From Pseudomonas mangrovi (GTDB lineage Bacteria > Pseudomonadota > Gammaproteobacteria > Pseudomonadales > Pseudomonadaceae): a stretch of DNA of 64,000 nt. The first letter of the stretch is position 1; each line of letters begins with the position of its first letter. A model generated the notes under the pieces. It did not search any database, had not been told where the DNA came from, and saw nothing but the letters and a program-made list of their open reading frames with translations. The stretch is from the NCBI RefSeq assembly GCF_003052585.1, contig NZ_QASN01000013.1:124001-188000 (forward strand), read 5' to 3'. Positions 1-8,468 of the stretch are shown piece by piece. The position numbers and the translations under genes were made by a program.

Positions 1-812
1 AAACGCTCCAGCTCGCAGAGGCGGTTGTCGACCTGCACGGTCGGCTCGTCCTGGCCCTTGCCGGCCAGCTCGCGGGAGCGCCACTCCAGGTCGATGCCGA
101 CCACGTCGTACATGCGGAACGGGCCCATGGCGAAGCCGAAACCCTGCAGCGCGGCGTCGACCTGATGCGGGAAGGCACCCTCGAGCAGCATGCTGCGGGC
201 TTCATAGACGTAGGTCTTGAGCATGCGGTTGCCGATGAAGCCCGGGCAGTTGCCGGACACCACGCTGACCTTGCCCATGCGCTTGCCCAGCTCCAGCGAG
301 GCATCGAGCACCGCGCGCGAGGTCTTGGCGCCGCGGACGATCTCCAGCAGCTTCATGATGTGTGCCGGGCTGAAGAAGTGCAGGCCGAGGACCTGCTCCT
401 GGCGGCCGGTGACGGCGGCGATGGCATCGATGTCCAGGGCCGAGGTGTTGCTGGCGAGGATCGCCGAGGGCTTCAGCAGTGCGTCCAGCTCGCGGAAGAT
501 CTTCTGCTTGAGCTCGAGGTTCTCGTAGACCGCCTCGATCACCAAGTCGACGTCCTTGACCGCGGCGTAGTCCGGCGCCGTGCTGACGCGGGCCTTGCGC
601 GCTTCGGCCTCGGCTTCGTCGATGCGGCCCTGGCGCACGCTGTGGGCGTAGGTGTCAGCCACGTACTGCACGGCGGCCTGGAGCATTTCCGGACTGGCGT
701 CCAGCCACTTGACCTGCACGCCGGCGTTGGCCAGGCAGATCACGATGCCGCGGCCCATGGTGCCGGCGCCGATGACGGCGGCGCTCTGGATGTCGAAGGT
801 GTTCTGGGTCAT
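1..812 (-). CDS. 3-hydroxyacyl-CoA dehydrogenase, N-terminal part (runs off the window)
   Basis: NAD-dependent oxidation of 3-hydroxyacyl-CoA to 3-ketoacyl-CoA, as in beta-oxidation or butanoate metabolism. The visible 270 residues begin MTQNTFDIQSAAVIGAGTMG, with the Rossmann dinucleotide motif GAGTMG, then an SNTSALDI stretch and the HFFSPAHIMKLLEI and GNCPGFIGNR segments typical of the 3HCDH_N domain and its junction to the C-terminal helical domain. The ATG has an AGGAG site about 7 nt upstream. The C-terminus lies to the left of the window. It is divergent from a LysR gene 97 bp away, which is a plausible regulator. Family assignment is firm; the physiological substrate is not visible. 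Confidence 0.93.
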   Translation of the reverse strand, partial: MTQNTFDIQSAAVIGAGTMGRGIVICLANAGVQVKWLDASPEMLQAAVQYVADTYAHSVRQGRIDEAEAEARKARVSTAPDYAAVKDVDLVIEAVYENLELKQKIFRELDALLKPSAILASNTSALDIDAIAAVTGRQEQVLGLHFFSPAHIMKLLEIVRGAKTSRAVLDASLELGKRMGKVSVVSGNCPGFIGNRMLKTYVYEARSMLLEGAFPHQVDAALQGFGFAMGPFRMYDVVGIDLEWRSRELAGKGQDEPTVQVDNRLCELER

Positions 813-873
813 TGCTCGCTCCTGAAGACGGGATTGCAAAACGCCACACACCATAAGTAAGCGAGAACTATTT

Positions 874-902
874 TTGAAATTTAGTCTTGTGATACTTAGT
901 AT
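874..902 (+). promoter_or_regulatory. putative LysR-gene promoter with overlapping ATACTTAGTAT palindrome
   Basis: TTGAAA (874-879), a 17-bp spacer and TAGTAT (897-902) resemble a sigma70 promoter. The 11-bp palindrome ATACTTAGTAT (892-902) covers the -10 and could be a regulator site. The predicted transcription start falls at or just before the ATG at 910, and no ribosome-binding site precedes that ATG, so a leaderless message is possible. This is inferred from sequence only. Confidence 0.4.
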
Positions 903-909
903 TCGACAG

Positions 910-1812
910 ATGAATATCTCCAACTTCGATCTCAACCTGCTCCGGGTACTCGACGCGCTGCTGCGCGAACGCAACGTCTCGCGCGCCGCGGAGCGTCTTT
1001 CGCTCAGCCAGCCCGCAGTGAGCAACGCCCTGAGCCGACTTCGTGAGCTGCTCGACGACCCGCTGCTGGTGCGCGTCGGCCGGACCATGCAACCCACGCC
1101 GCGCGCCCTGGCGCTGGAGAACCCGATTCGCACGGCGCTGCAGCAGATCGTCCACAGCCTCGGCGCCGGCGAGACCTTCGATCCGGCGCGCAGCCGCCTG
1201 CGTTTCTCGATCGCGGTGACCGACTACGTCGAACTGGTGTGCATGCCGGCCCTGCTGCGCCGGCTTGCCGAGCGCGCGCCGGGGATCGTCATCGATATCC
1301 AGCACCTGACCCCGACCCTGCCAGTGGAGGCGATGGACAAGGGCGAGATCGATCTGGTGCTGGGGCGCTTTCTCGAGGTACCCACGCGCTTCCACGCGCG
1401 GCGCTGGGCCACCGAGACGCTCAAGGTCGCGCTACGCCGCAAGCACCCGTTGCTGCGCGACGGCCTCGATCTGCAGCGCTTCCTGCAGTTACGCCACCTC
1501 TGGGTGCATGGTGGCCAGACCAAGGGCATGGTCGACCAATGGCTCGGCGCCAACGGCCTCAGCCGGCACATCGTCTACACCACACCGAACTACCTGCAGG
1601 CCGCACACATCGTCGCGGGCAGCGACCTGGCTGCGGTGCTGCCGACCCAGTTGGCGCGTCACTTCGCCGGGCTGCTGCCGATCGACCTCTACGACCTGCC
1701 GTTCGACCTGGGGCCTTTCTACCTGGATATCGTCAGCTCCGCCCAGCGCGAGCGCGACACCGCACTGCAATGGCTGATCGCCCAGATCATCGCGGTCGGC
1801 AGCCAGGCGTGA
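910..1812 (+). CDS. LysR-family transcriptional regulator
   Basis: DNA-binding regulator of 300 residues. The N-terminal winged HTH (about residues 3-62) contains LLRERNVSRAAERLSLSQPA followed by VSNALSRLREL, the classic LysR recognition helix, and is followed by a periplasmic-binding-like effector domain (about 90-300). I start at ATG 910 because family members begin MNISNFDLNLL-like; a TTG at 874 would add 12 residues, but it overlaps the likely -35 element. It is divergent from the 3-hydroxyacyl-CoA dehydrogenase gene, the usual arrangement for a LysR protein and its target. The inducer is unknown. Confidence 0.92.
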   Translation: MNISNFDLNLLRVLDALLRERNVSRAAERLSLSQPAVSNALSRLRELLDDPLLVRVGRTMQPTPRALALENPIRTALQQIVHSLGAGETFDPARSRLRFSIAVTDYVELVCMPALLRRLAERAPGIVIDIQHLTPTLPVEAMDKGEIDLVLGRFLEVPTRFHARRWATETLKVALRRKHPLLRDGLDLQRFLQLRHLWVHGGQTKGMVDQWLGANGLSRHIVYTTPNYLQAAHIVAGSDLAAVLPTQLARHFAGLLPIDLYDLPFDLGPFYLDIVSSAQRERDTALQWLIAQIIAVGSQA

Positions 1813-1923
1813 AATCCGTCCGGCTGCCACTGGCACTGGCGCCAGCGGCGGTTTAGGCTGCCCGCCGACGCACTGGCAAACGGCCGCCAGCGCCGCCCCC
1901 TCGAACATGAACATTCAGGACGA

Positions 1924-2877
1924 ATGACAATAATGAACTGCCCACACTGCGGGACACTTGTCCCGAACGATGCGCGCTTCTGCCCCGGCTGCGGCCAGGC
2001 AGCGGTGCCTGCCACGGTCGCGTCCGCCGGCCCTGCCGCGCCCACCCTGTCGCGCGAAACACTTCTGCTGGCAGCGATCGGCGCCAACCCGCACGCCTAT
2101 CTGGAGAACTTCCTGGCGCGCGAACAGGGCCTCAAGGGTTCGCTCGGCTGGCACTGGCCCGCCTTCTTCGCGACCTTCTGCTGGATGCTCTATCGCAAAA
2201 TGTACGGCCTGGCCTGCGGCTACCTGGCGCTGGCCCTGATTCTCGGCTACATCGTCGCACCGGTGCTGCTGGCGATTGGCGGCGTCGGCGGCACTATCGC
2301 CGGGCTGCTCGTCTACGCCGCCCTCTTCGTCCTGCCGGCGCTCTACGCCAGCGCGCTCTACCATCGCCAGTGCCGCAAGAACATCGCCTTCGCCCAGCGC
2401 TTCCAACCGGACCTGCAGCGCCAGCTTGAACAGATCCAGCGCAACGGCGGCACCAGTGCCGCCGGCTACGTGGTACCCATCGTGCTGGCTGGTGGCGGCG
2501 TGCCGGTCATCGGCATCCTCGCCGCCATCGCCATTCCCGCCTATCAGGACTACCTGACCCGCTCGCGCCTGCAAATGCTCTACCAGCAGGCGGATCAGGC
2601 CAGTCGTGCCGTCGGCGACTACTACCGTCAGTACGACCGGCTGCCGGCTTCCTTCGCCGACACAGGCTTCGAGCCCAGCCCCCTGCGCGAGGTGCACAGC
2701 GAAATCACCCTGCAGACGGACGGCGTGATCGATGCGCGCATCATCGAGCGGAACCGCGATGACCGCGCATTCCAGCTGCGTCCGACGCTCGACGCCGAGG
2801 GCCAGATCGTCTGGACCTGCAGCAGTAACGAAGTGCCCGACAAGCATCTGCCCGTAGCCTGTCGATCGCAGCGATGA
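1924..2877 (+). CDS. zinc-ribbon membrane protein with an internal type IVa pilin-like domain
   Basis: A composite 317-residue protein. Residues 6-23 form a zinc ribbon (CPHC, then CPGC). Residues about 75-150 are a DUF2628-like region with two or three hydrophobic segments (LALALILGYIVAPVLLAIGG and following). Residues 193-217 read VPVIGILAAIAIPAYQDYLT, the second half of a type IVa pilin N-terminal helix. The C-terminus has WTC (C299) and DKHLPVACR (C313), like the pilin disulfide loop. The prepilin leader, cleavage site and Glu5 are absent, so this is not an assembled pilin in the usual way. ATG 1924 or 1933 could be the start; AGGA at 1917-1920 sits 3 or 12 nt away. Function unknown. Confidence 0.8.
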   Translation: MTIMNCPHCGTLVPNDARFCPGCGQAAVPATVASAGPAAPTLSRETLLLAAIGANPHAYLENFLAREQGLKGSLGWHWPAFFATFCWMLYRKMYGLACGYLALALILGYIVAPVLLAIGGVGGTIAGLLVYAALFVLPALYASALYHRQCRKNIAFAQRFQPDLQRQLEQIQRNGGTSAAGYVVPIVLAGGGVPVIGILAAIAIPAYQDYLTRSRLQMLYQQADQASRAVGDYYRQYDRLPASFADTGFEPSPLREVHSEITLQTDGVIDARIIERNRDDRAFQLRPTLDAEGQIVWTCSSNEVPDKHLPVACRSQR

Positions 2878-2882
2878 ACCAG

Positions 2883-2923
2883 AGCGTAGGGCGCGATAAG
2901 CGCAGCGCATTGCGCCCTACGCT
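2883..2923. repeat. inverted repeat with 12-bp perfect arms, dispersed intergenic element
   Basis: AGCGTAGGGCGC and GCGCCCTACGCT flank a 17-nt loop that contains AAGCGCAGCGCATT. Partial copies of the loop and arm (TGCGCTGCGCTTRTTGC) recur near 25560 and 25708 in this window. A related GGCGGCTAATCCGCC unit lies at about 2989-3003. This resembles a REP-like dispersed repeat of Pseudomonas intergenic DNA. Confidence 0.6.
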
Positions 2924-3029
2924 GGGTCGGCAACGGTTCGTCTCGACGTCCGCTCCGGGCGCACCGTCTGCGACGGATTTCGCCGCGGGCGGCTAATCCG
3001 CCCTACTGGCGACGCTGCTCACGGAAACG

Positions 3030-3055
3030 AAAAAGCCGCCCAAGGGCGGCTTTTT
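3030..3055. terminator. bidirectional rho-independent terminator (pckA)
   Basis: AAAAAGCCGCCC, AA, GGGCGGCTTTTT: a 12-bp stem with a 2-nt gap, A-tract on one side and T-tract on the other. It lies 18 bp beyond the pckA stop codon and can also end transcription of the upstream plus-strand gene. Confidence 0.9.
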
Positions 3056-3073
3056 CATACCTGCAGTTGCGGC

Positions 3074-4615
3074 TTAGAGCAGCGGGCCGGCATTGCGGAT
3101 GGCGTCGGAGACGTCGAACTTCTTGAAGTTCTCGATGAACTTGGCCGCCAGTTCCTTGGCCGCTTCGTCGTAGGCGTTCTGGTCGGCCCAGGTGTTGCGC
3201 GGGTTGAGCAGGACGCTGTCGACACCCTCGACGGCCTTGGGCACGTCCAGGTTGATGATCGGCAGATGCTCGGTCTCGGCACCGGCCAGGGCGCCGGTCT
3301 GGATCGCCGCGATCACCGCACGGGTGGTGGGGATGTTGAAGCGCTTGCCGACGCCGTAGCCACCACCGGTCCAGCCGGTGTTGACCAGGTACACGCGCGA
3401 ACCGAAGCCCTGGATGCGCTTGATCAGCAGCTCGGCGTACTCGCCAGCCGGACGCGGGAAGAAAGGCGCGCCGAAGCAGGTGGAGAAGGTCGACTTGATA
3501 CCGCCGCCGCTGCCCATCTCGGTGGAACCGACCAGCGCGGTGTAGCCGGAGAGGAAGTGGTAGGCCGCCTGCTCGTTGTTGAGGATCGACACCGGCGGCA
3601 GTACGCCGGTCAGGTCGCAGGTCAGGAAGATCACTGCGTTCGGTTCGCCACCCAGATTCTTCTCGCTGCGCTTCTCGATCAGCTCCAGCGGATAGGCCGC
3701 GCGGCTGTTCTGGGTCAGGCTGTCATCGGCGTAGTTCGGTACGCGGTTCTCGTCGAGGACGACGTTCTCCAGCACCGCGCCAAACTGGATGGCCTTCCAG
3801 ATCACCGGCTCGTTCTTCTCGGACAGATCGATGCACTTGGCGTAGCAGCCACCCTCGATGTTGAACACCACGCCGACGCCCCAGCCGTGCTCGTCATCGC
3901 CGATCAGGTAGCGGCTCGGATCGGCGGAAAGAGTGGTCTTGCCAGTGCCGGACAAGCCGAAGAACAGGGTCACATCGCCCTCTTCGCCAATGTTGGCAGC
4001 GCAGTGCATCGGCAGCACGTCGACTTCCGGCAGCAGGAAGTTCTGCACGCTGAACATGGCCTTCTTCATTTCACCGGCGTAGCGCATGCCGGCGATCAGC
4101 ACCTTCTTCTGGGCGAAGTTGATGATCACGCAACCGTCGGAGTTGGTGCCGTCACGCTCGGGCACACACTCGAAGTTGGCGACGTTGAGTACCTGCCACT
4201 CACCCTTGGAGGCCGGGTTGTAGACCTCCGGATTGATGAACAGGCAGCGGCCGAAAAGGTTCTGCCAGGCGGTCTGGGTAGTCATCTTGACCGGCAGGTA
4301 GTGCGCCTCGGCGGAACCCACATGAACGTAGGAAACGAAGTGGTCCTGGCCCTTGTTGAAGGCTTCGACCCGCGCCCAGAGGGCATCGAACTTGTCGGAC
4401 GGGAACGGACGGTTGATGCTGCCCCAGGCGATCTTGGCCTCGGTGCTCGGCTCCTGAACGATGTAACGATCCGCCGGGGAACGGCCGGTGCGATGGCCGG
4501 TGCGGACGACAAGCGAGCCGTTGGCGGCCAGCTCGCCTTCACCGCGACGGACGGCCTCCTCGATCAGCTGTGCGGGACTGATATCGGTATAAACGGCTGG
4601 ATTTGCTTGCGTCAT
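3074..4615 (-). CDS. pckA: phosphoenolpyruvate carboxykinase (ATP)
   Basis: Converts oxaloacetate plus ATP to phosphoenolpyruvate, CO2 and ADP, the entry step of gluconeogenesis; cytoplasmic. At 513 residues it has the usual length. The P-loop-like kinase-1a motif GLSGTGKTT is at residues 220-228 and the metal-binding kinase-2 motif GDDEHGWG at about 239-246; RTGRSPADR near residue 42-50 binds substrate. I start at [10 protein letters not shown], which matches the family length; an in-frame upstream start would add 21 unlikely residues. Single gene with its own terminator. The 212-bp region to hslO probably holds the promoter, but I could not pin it down. Confidence 0.98.
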   Translation of the reverse strand: MTQANPAVYTDISPAQLIEEAVRRGEGELAANGSLVVRTGHRTGRSPADRYIVQEPSTEAKIAWGSINRPFPSDKFDALWARVEAFNKGQDHFVSYVHVGSAEAHYLPVKMTTQTAWQNLFGRCLFINPEVYNPASKGEWQVLNVANFECVPERDGTNSDGCVIINFAQKKVLIAGMRYAGEMKKAMFSVQNFLLPEVDVLPMHCAANIGEEGDVTLFFGLSGTGKTTLSADPSRYLIGDDEHGWGVGVVFNIEGGCYAKCIDLSEKNEPVIWKAIQFGAVLENVVLDENRVPNYADDSLTQNSRAAYPLELIEKRSEKNLGGEPNAVIFLTCDLTGVLPPVSILNNEQAAYHFLSGYTALVGSTEMGSGGGIKSTFSTCFGAPFFPRPAGEYAELLIKRIQGFGSRVYLVNTGWTGGGYGVGKRFNIPTTRAVIAAIQTGALAGAETEHLPIINLDVPKAVEGVDSVLLNPRNTWADQNAYDEAAKELAAKFIENFKKFDVSDAIRNAGPLL

Positions 4616-4827
4616 GTGGGTCCCCGTCGGCCAGAGGCCATGTCTACAAAAAGGCTGTAGTAAAGAGCCAGGCTCCACTACATATGAAAAAAAGTGCGCG
4701 GGATTATGCCTGAAAGCTCATCCCGCGTGGAGCCCCAATCGAGACTGCCTGTCATTTAACTGCTCACCACCTGCCCGAGCGCCCCGAAACTACCGAGCCA
4801 GAGGCTCTGAAGCGAAACGGCAAGGTC

Positions 4828-5721
4828 TCAGTGGCGGGTATCCGACGGCCTTCGACTGCCGCCACCATGAAATAGTTGCGTGACATCGGCGGCATCGAAG
4901 CGATAACGCTCGTTGCAGAACTGGCAATCGATCACGACCTCACCACCCTGCTCTTCGATCAATTTCAGTGCATCCTCTTCGCCGAGGCTGACCATCGCTC
5001 CAGCCGAACGCTCCCGCGAGCAGCTGCAGCGGAACACCAGCGGCTGCGGCTCGAACAATCGCACCACCTCCTGGTGGTACAGGCGATGCAGTAGGGTTTC
5101 GTTGTCCAGGCCCATCTGCTCCTCGGCGGTGAGGCTGTCCGCCAGCACCGTCATGTGCTGCCAGCTGGCGGCACGCTCTTCAGGCTCCTTGAGACGATCG
5201 GGCGGCAGCTGCTGCAGAAGCAAGCCGCGTGCCGTACGTCCATCGGCATGCAGCCAGAAGCGCGTCGGCAACTGCTCGGAAGTGGCGAAATAGGAGGACA
5301 GGCATGCGCTCAGATTGACCCCGTCCAGCGCAACGATGCCCTGATAGCGCTGGCCCTGCGCCGGATCCACCGTGACCGCCAGCGCACCATCGGGCATCAG
5401 CTCGGCGAGGCTGCCGCCGCTGCCGATCTGCTCGGCGTGATAGCGGGCGATCCCGCGCAGCTCGCGATTGCTCGAGCATTCGACCATCAGCAGCGGGATC
5501 GCCCCCGACGAGCGCGCCTGCAGCACCAGCAGACCCTCGAACTTCAGGGTTCCGACCAGCAGGGCGGCGGCGGCGAGCATTTCGCCCAGCAGCTCGGCCA
5601 CCGGTTCGGGATAGCTGTGCTTGGCCAGGACATGCGCGTAACTGTCCCGCAGGCAAACCATCTCGCCACGGATATCGGTGTCATCGAAAAGGAAGCGCTG
5701 GCTATTGTCGTAGGCGTTCAT
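4828..5721 (-). CDS. hslO: Hsp33 redox-regulated chaperone
   Basis: Holdase chaperone activated by oxidative unfolding in the cytoplasm. The 297-residue protein has the N-terminal Hsp33 fold and the C-terminal zinc-thiol switch with C232 and C234 (CSC) and C266 and C269 (CQFC), all four present, so redox switching should be intact. Start chosen at [10 protein letters not shown], the conserved family start. It lies between pckA and a divergent PAP2 gene; the same pckA-hslO adjacency is known in other Pseudomonas. hslR (Hsp15) is 1 kb away, giving a small heat-shock neighbourhood. Confidence 0.97.
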   Translation of the reverse strand: MNAYDNSQRFLFDDTDIRGEMVCLRDSYAHVLAKHSYPEPVAELLGEMLAAAALLVGTLKFEGLLVLQARSSGAIPLLMVECSSNRELRGIARYHAEQIGSGGSLAELMPDGALAVTVDPAQGQRYQGIVALDGVNLSACLSSYFATSEQLPTRFWLHADGRTARGLLLQQLPPDRLKEPEERAASWQHMTVLADSLTAEEQMGLDNETLLHRLYHQEVVRLFEPQPLVFRCSCSRERSAGAMVSLGEEDALKLIEEQGGEVVIDCQFCNERYRFDAADVTQLFHGGGSRRPSDTRH

Positions 5722-5809
5722 GGCAGACCGTAGATCAGGGTTGGATGACAAACGCATGAACGGCGACTATAAAAGCGCGCCAACGCTCGCACACAGGGAA
5801 CGCAATTCT

Positions 5810-6604
5810 ATGGACAAAGATCTTCGCCTCCAAGCGGCCTGGCGTTGGCCAGCCCTGATCGGCCTCAATCTGCTCGCCATACTCCTGATCAGCAGTTGGC
5901 TGAGCCCTGCGACCCGCCCGATCTGGGACAGCGCCAACCTGTGGGTCTTCCAGGCGCTCAACGGCAGCCTGGGGCACAACCTGCTGTGGGACAGCCTGTG
6001 GGCGCTCGCCAGTATCCGGGTGTTCGACATCCTGGTCGGTGCGCTGATGCTGTGCATGACCATCCACACCGGCTGGGTCTTCGGCAACCGTGAGGTGCGC
6101 CCGGCCTTGCTGCATTTTCTGTCCCTGCTGGTGCTGCTGCTGGTGGCGCGGGTGATCTTCAACAAGCTGGTCAACCATTTCGACTGGCAGCACGCCAGTC
6201 CCTCCGTGCAGCTGGCGGGCGCCGTGCACCTGAGCGACCAGTTCCCACTACTCGAGCAGATCTTCGAGCTCAAGGACCGTTCCAGCCGCAGCTTTCCGGG
6301 TGATCACGCCTCGGTACTGTTGCTCTGGGGTCTGTTCATGGCGATGTTCGCCCGCGGCTGGAAGCTCGCGGTGAGCATGACGGTAGTAGTGCTGTGCTGC
6401 CTGCCACGCCTGATCGCAGGCGCCCACTGGCTGGTGGACGTGGCTGTCGGCGGCCTGATGCTGGCACTGCTGGCCTTTGCCTGGGGTTACTGCACGCCGC
6501 TGGCCTCGCGCATGGCTGCGGGCCTCGAATGGTGCCTGCGACCGCTGCTGCCGACCCTGGCGCGCCTGCCGCTACTCGGCCGCTGGGCGGTACTGCAGAG
6601 GTAG
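5810..6604 (+). CDS. lpxT: PAP2-family inner-membrane phosphatase/phosphotransferase, LpxT-like
   Basis: A 264-residue polytopic membrane protein with about six hydrophobic segments. It carries PAP2 motif 2 (SRSFPGDHAS) and motif 3 (PRLIAGAHWLVDVAVGG, with the catalytic His and Asp). The pattern of an ASP-containing segment before the K-D-x-S-R-x-SFPGDH motif, then FPR/LPR-x-IAGAHW and a CTPLASR-like end, closely resembles E. coli LpxT, which moves a phosphate from undecaprenyl pyrophosphate to lipid A in the periplasmic leaflet. The start has AGGGAA 9 nt upstream. A generic undecaprenyl-pyrophosphate phosphatase is the alternative. Convergent with hslR. Confidence 0.8.
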   Translation: MDKDLRLQAAWRWPALIGLNLLAILLISSWLSPATRPIWDSANLWVFQALNGSLGHNLLWDSLWALASIRVFDILVGALMLCMTIHTGWVFGNREVRPALLHFLSLLVLLLVARVIFNKLVNHFDWQHASPSVQLAGAVHLSDQFPLLEQIFELKDRSSRSFPGDHASVLLLWGLFMAMFARGWKLAVSMTVVVLCCLPRLIAGAHWLVDVAVGGLMLALLAFAWGYCTPLASRMAAGLEWCLRPLLPTLARLPLLGRWAVLQR

Positions 6605-6618
6605 AAGGGAGGCCGGCG

Positions 6619-7017
6619 CTAGTCCTGCCAGCCGCCACGGAAGGTTTGCAGATCGCGGCGCTGCTTCTTGCTTGGCTTGCCGTCGGTCTGCAGACCCAGC
6701 GCACCCGCTTTGCGCATTGCCACCGCCTGCTCACGCCGCGCCAGACTCTCGGCGGTTTCCGCGTAGAGCAGCTGCGCCTCGGGCGCGCCGCGACGCACCT
6801 CGCTCAGCGCCAGCACCCGCACGGTACGCTCGTCGAACCCGGCACGAATCACGTACTCGTCGCCGATGCGCGGCTCCTTGCCCGGCTTGCAGCGCTCGCC
6901 CCGGCACTGCACCTTGCCGCCCTCGATCGCCGCCTTGGCCAGGGCGCGGGTCTTGAAAAAGCGCGCCGCCCACAGCCATTTGTCCAGGCGGATCTTTTCT
7001 TCTGCGTCGTTTCTCAC
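6619..7017 (-). CDS. hslR: Hsp15, S4-domain ribosome-recycling heat-shock protein
   Basis: Small RNA-binding protein (132 residues) that in E. coli binds free 50S subunits carrying nascent chains. The S4 RNA-binding domain occupies about residues 8-70: IRLDKWLWAARFFKTRALAK, then EGGKVQCRGERCKPGKEP. A basic C-terminal tail (KPSKKQRRDLQTFRGG) follows. It starts with GTG, preceded by GGAG about 11 nt upstream. It is 7 bp downstream of the desaturase gene and is probably cotranscribed with it and the ArsR regulator. In many pseudomonads hslR sits simply near hslO, so the upstream two genes look like a local addition. Confidence 0.95.
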   Translation of the reverse strand: MRNDAEEKIRLDKWLWAARFFKTRALAKAAIEGGKVQCRGERCKPGKEPRIGDEYVIRAGFDERTVRVLALSEVRRGAPEAQLLYAETAESLARREQAVAMRKAGALGLQTDGKPSKKQRRDLQTFRGGWQD

Positions 7018-7024
7018 TCGTCGC

Positions 7025-7993
7025 TCAGCTCCATACCCATTGCCGTAGCCGTGCCCTCAACCAGCAGTTGCACGGCTCCTTGCGCGATCGCGGCAGCTCG
7101 CGCAACTCCTCGCGGTAGGGCAGATCGTTCGGGGTTCTGATTGCCCAGACCAAGCCGACGCGCTGCAACCCCTTGAGCACCCACCAGCCCGGATCCCACT
7201 CTCCGTCGCGTAGCCCGAGGCGCGCCGAGCCCGGGTAGGCGTGGTGATTGTTGTGCCAGCACTCGCCCATAGTCAGCAAGGCGGTGAAGGGCACGTTGTA
7301 GCCCTGCACGCTGGCGCCGTCCACATGCAGGTGCATCTGGCCATGCCGGTGGGCGAAATGGCCGATCAGCCAGTGACCGAAAACGCCGGCGGTGACGCGC
7401 GCGCAAACACCCCAGAACACCCAGGCCCAGCCGCCGAGAGCGAAGAACAACAGAGCCCACGGCAGCTGCTGAAGCATCCAGGTGCGTTGCAGGAAGCGGT
7501 ACAGCGGATCGTTCTCGATCCGCGCCTCCACCCTGATCGTCGGCGGACTCGCCAACCGCAGCTCGCAGTGCAACTGCCACCAGGCATCGACCAGCGGCGC
7601 ACGGCGATGGCCGAAGAAATCATGGCAACGCGCCTGGCGCTGCGCGTAGTCACGCAGGTCATGGGTGCGCAGCAGTCCGAGCGGGCCGGACAGACCGACC
7701 AGTACACCGCAGTAGACGAGGAAGTATTCCAGCCACTTGGGACACTGGTAGCTGTCGTGGATCAGTTTGCGATGCATCCCCAGCGAGTGCCCCAGCAACA
7801 GCACCATCACGGTGGACACCACGAACAGGGCCAGCGCCGACCATGAGAAGGTCAGCGTACCGCCGACCACTGCGCCCAGCGCCATCGCGCTGAACCAGAG
7901 CGAGCGCAGCGGCTCCCAGCGCACCTCGCCGTCGACGACGTTGCTGCCAAGTTCAACGCGATGGGACTTCAGACTTTCCGGTAGCACTTCCAT
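7025..7993 (-). CDS. membrane fatty-acid (acyl-CoA type) desaturase
   Basis: Di-iron integral-membrane desaturase of 322 residues. Three histidine clusters are visible: HSLGMHRKLIH (69-79), HDLRDYAQRQARCHDFFGHR (111-130, less canonical than HRxHH) and HNNHHAYPGSARLG near residue 250. Hydrophobic spans lie at about 32-68, 90-108 and 170-205. The start has a near-perfect GGAGGTGA site. Family knowledge: such enzymes introduce a double bond into long acyl chains and tune membrane fluidity. It follows an ArsR-type regulator by 27 bp, and hslR follows by 7 bp, so an operon is likely. The variant second box leaves acyl-CoA versus phospholipid substrate open. Confidence 0.87.
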   Translation of the reverse strand: MEVLPESLKSHRVELGSNVVDGEVRWEPLRSLWFSAMALGAVVGGTLTFSWSALALFVVSTVMVLLLGHSLGMHRKLIHDSYQCPKWLEYFLVYCGVLVGLSGPLGLLRTHDLRDYAQRQARCHDFFGHRRAPLVDAWWQLHCELRLASPPTIRVEARIENDPLYRFLQRTWMLQQLPWALLFFALGGWAWVFWGVCARVTAGVFGHWLIGHFAHRHGQMHLHVDGASVQGYNVPFTALLTMGECWHNNHHAYPGSARLGLRDGEWDPGWWVLKGLQRVGLVWAIRTPNDLPYREELRELPRSRKEPCNCWLRARLRQWVWS

Positions 7994-8020
7994 ATGTCAC
8001 CTCCCCGACCGGCGGGTTGT

Positions 8021-8335
8021 TCAGGATTTCTTTTCCGGGCTTTCCAGCACTTCGCGCTTCAGCTTGCTGCCGGTGGGGCAGACCTCGAAGGCATAGCCAA
8101 GCAGGGTGTTGAGCAGGCTTTCCGGATTCAGGCGATAGCGCACGAACTGCCCGTGCCGCTCGCCGATCACAAGTCCGGCAGCGGTCAGCACCGACAGATG
8201 CCGCGAGATCGCCGGAGCGCTCATCTCGAAACGTCCGGCAATTTCGCCCGCGGTCAGCTCCTGCGCCGAGAGGTAGGCGAGTATCTGGCGACGAGGCGTG
8301 GAGGCGAGGGCTTCGAAGACACGGTCAGCGGGCAC
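8021..8335 (-). CDS. ArsR/SdpR-type winged-helix repressor
   Basis: A 104-residue winged-helix protein. The HTH reads LTAGEIAGRFEMSAPAISRH, followed by LSVLTAAGLV and a wing GERHGQFVRYRLN. The metal-binding CxC of the alpha-3 type ArsR sensors is missing and the only Cys is near the end (FEVCPTG), so it looks more like an SdpR-type autorepressor than a metal sensor. It starts with GTG and has no strong ribosome-binding site. A perfect 20-bp palindrome lies 13 bp before the start. It heads the desaturase-hslR operon and is probably its autoregulated repressor (inference). Confidence 0.9.
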   Translation of the reverse strand: MPADRVFEALASTPRRQILAYLSAQELTAGEIAGRFEMSAPAISRHLSVLTAAGLVIGERHGQFVRYRLNPESLLNTLLGYAFEVCPTGSKLKREVLESPEKKS

Positions 8336-8347
8336 GGCGGAGCTACC

Positions 8348-8367
8348 ATTTAACTAATTAGTTAAAT
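8348..8367. promoter_or_regulatory. perfect 20-bp palindromic operator in front of the ArsR-desaturase operon
   Basis: ATTTAACTAATTAGTTAAAT is an exact palindrome, strikingly AT-rich against its GC-rich surroundings. ArsR-family dimers bind such AT-rich dyads. It overlaps hexamers usable as -10 elements on the minus strand (TAATTA, TTAAAT), consistent with repression by steric block. It could also affect the divergent rimB side, 100 bp away. Confidence 0.75.
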
Positions 8368-8468
8368 GCTTATAGCTGCGTCCACCGAGCCTGGCAAGCT
8401 CACAGCGATGCGGAGTGCACTTGTCATCCGGGCTGTCTAGAATCCTCGCACCTCGCCTGGAGCCAGCC

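Noticed and set aside
8415..8468. Longer RimB starting at ATG 8415
   Set aside because: The added 18 residues lie outside the family domain, and a TGGAG site fits GTG 8469 better.
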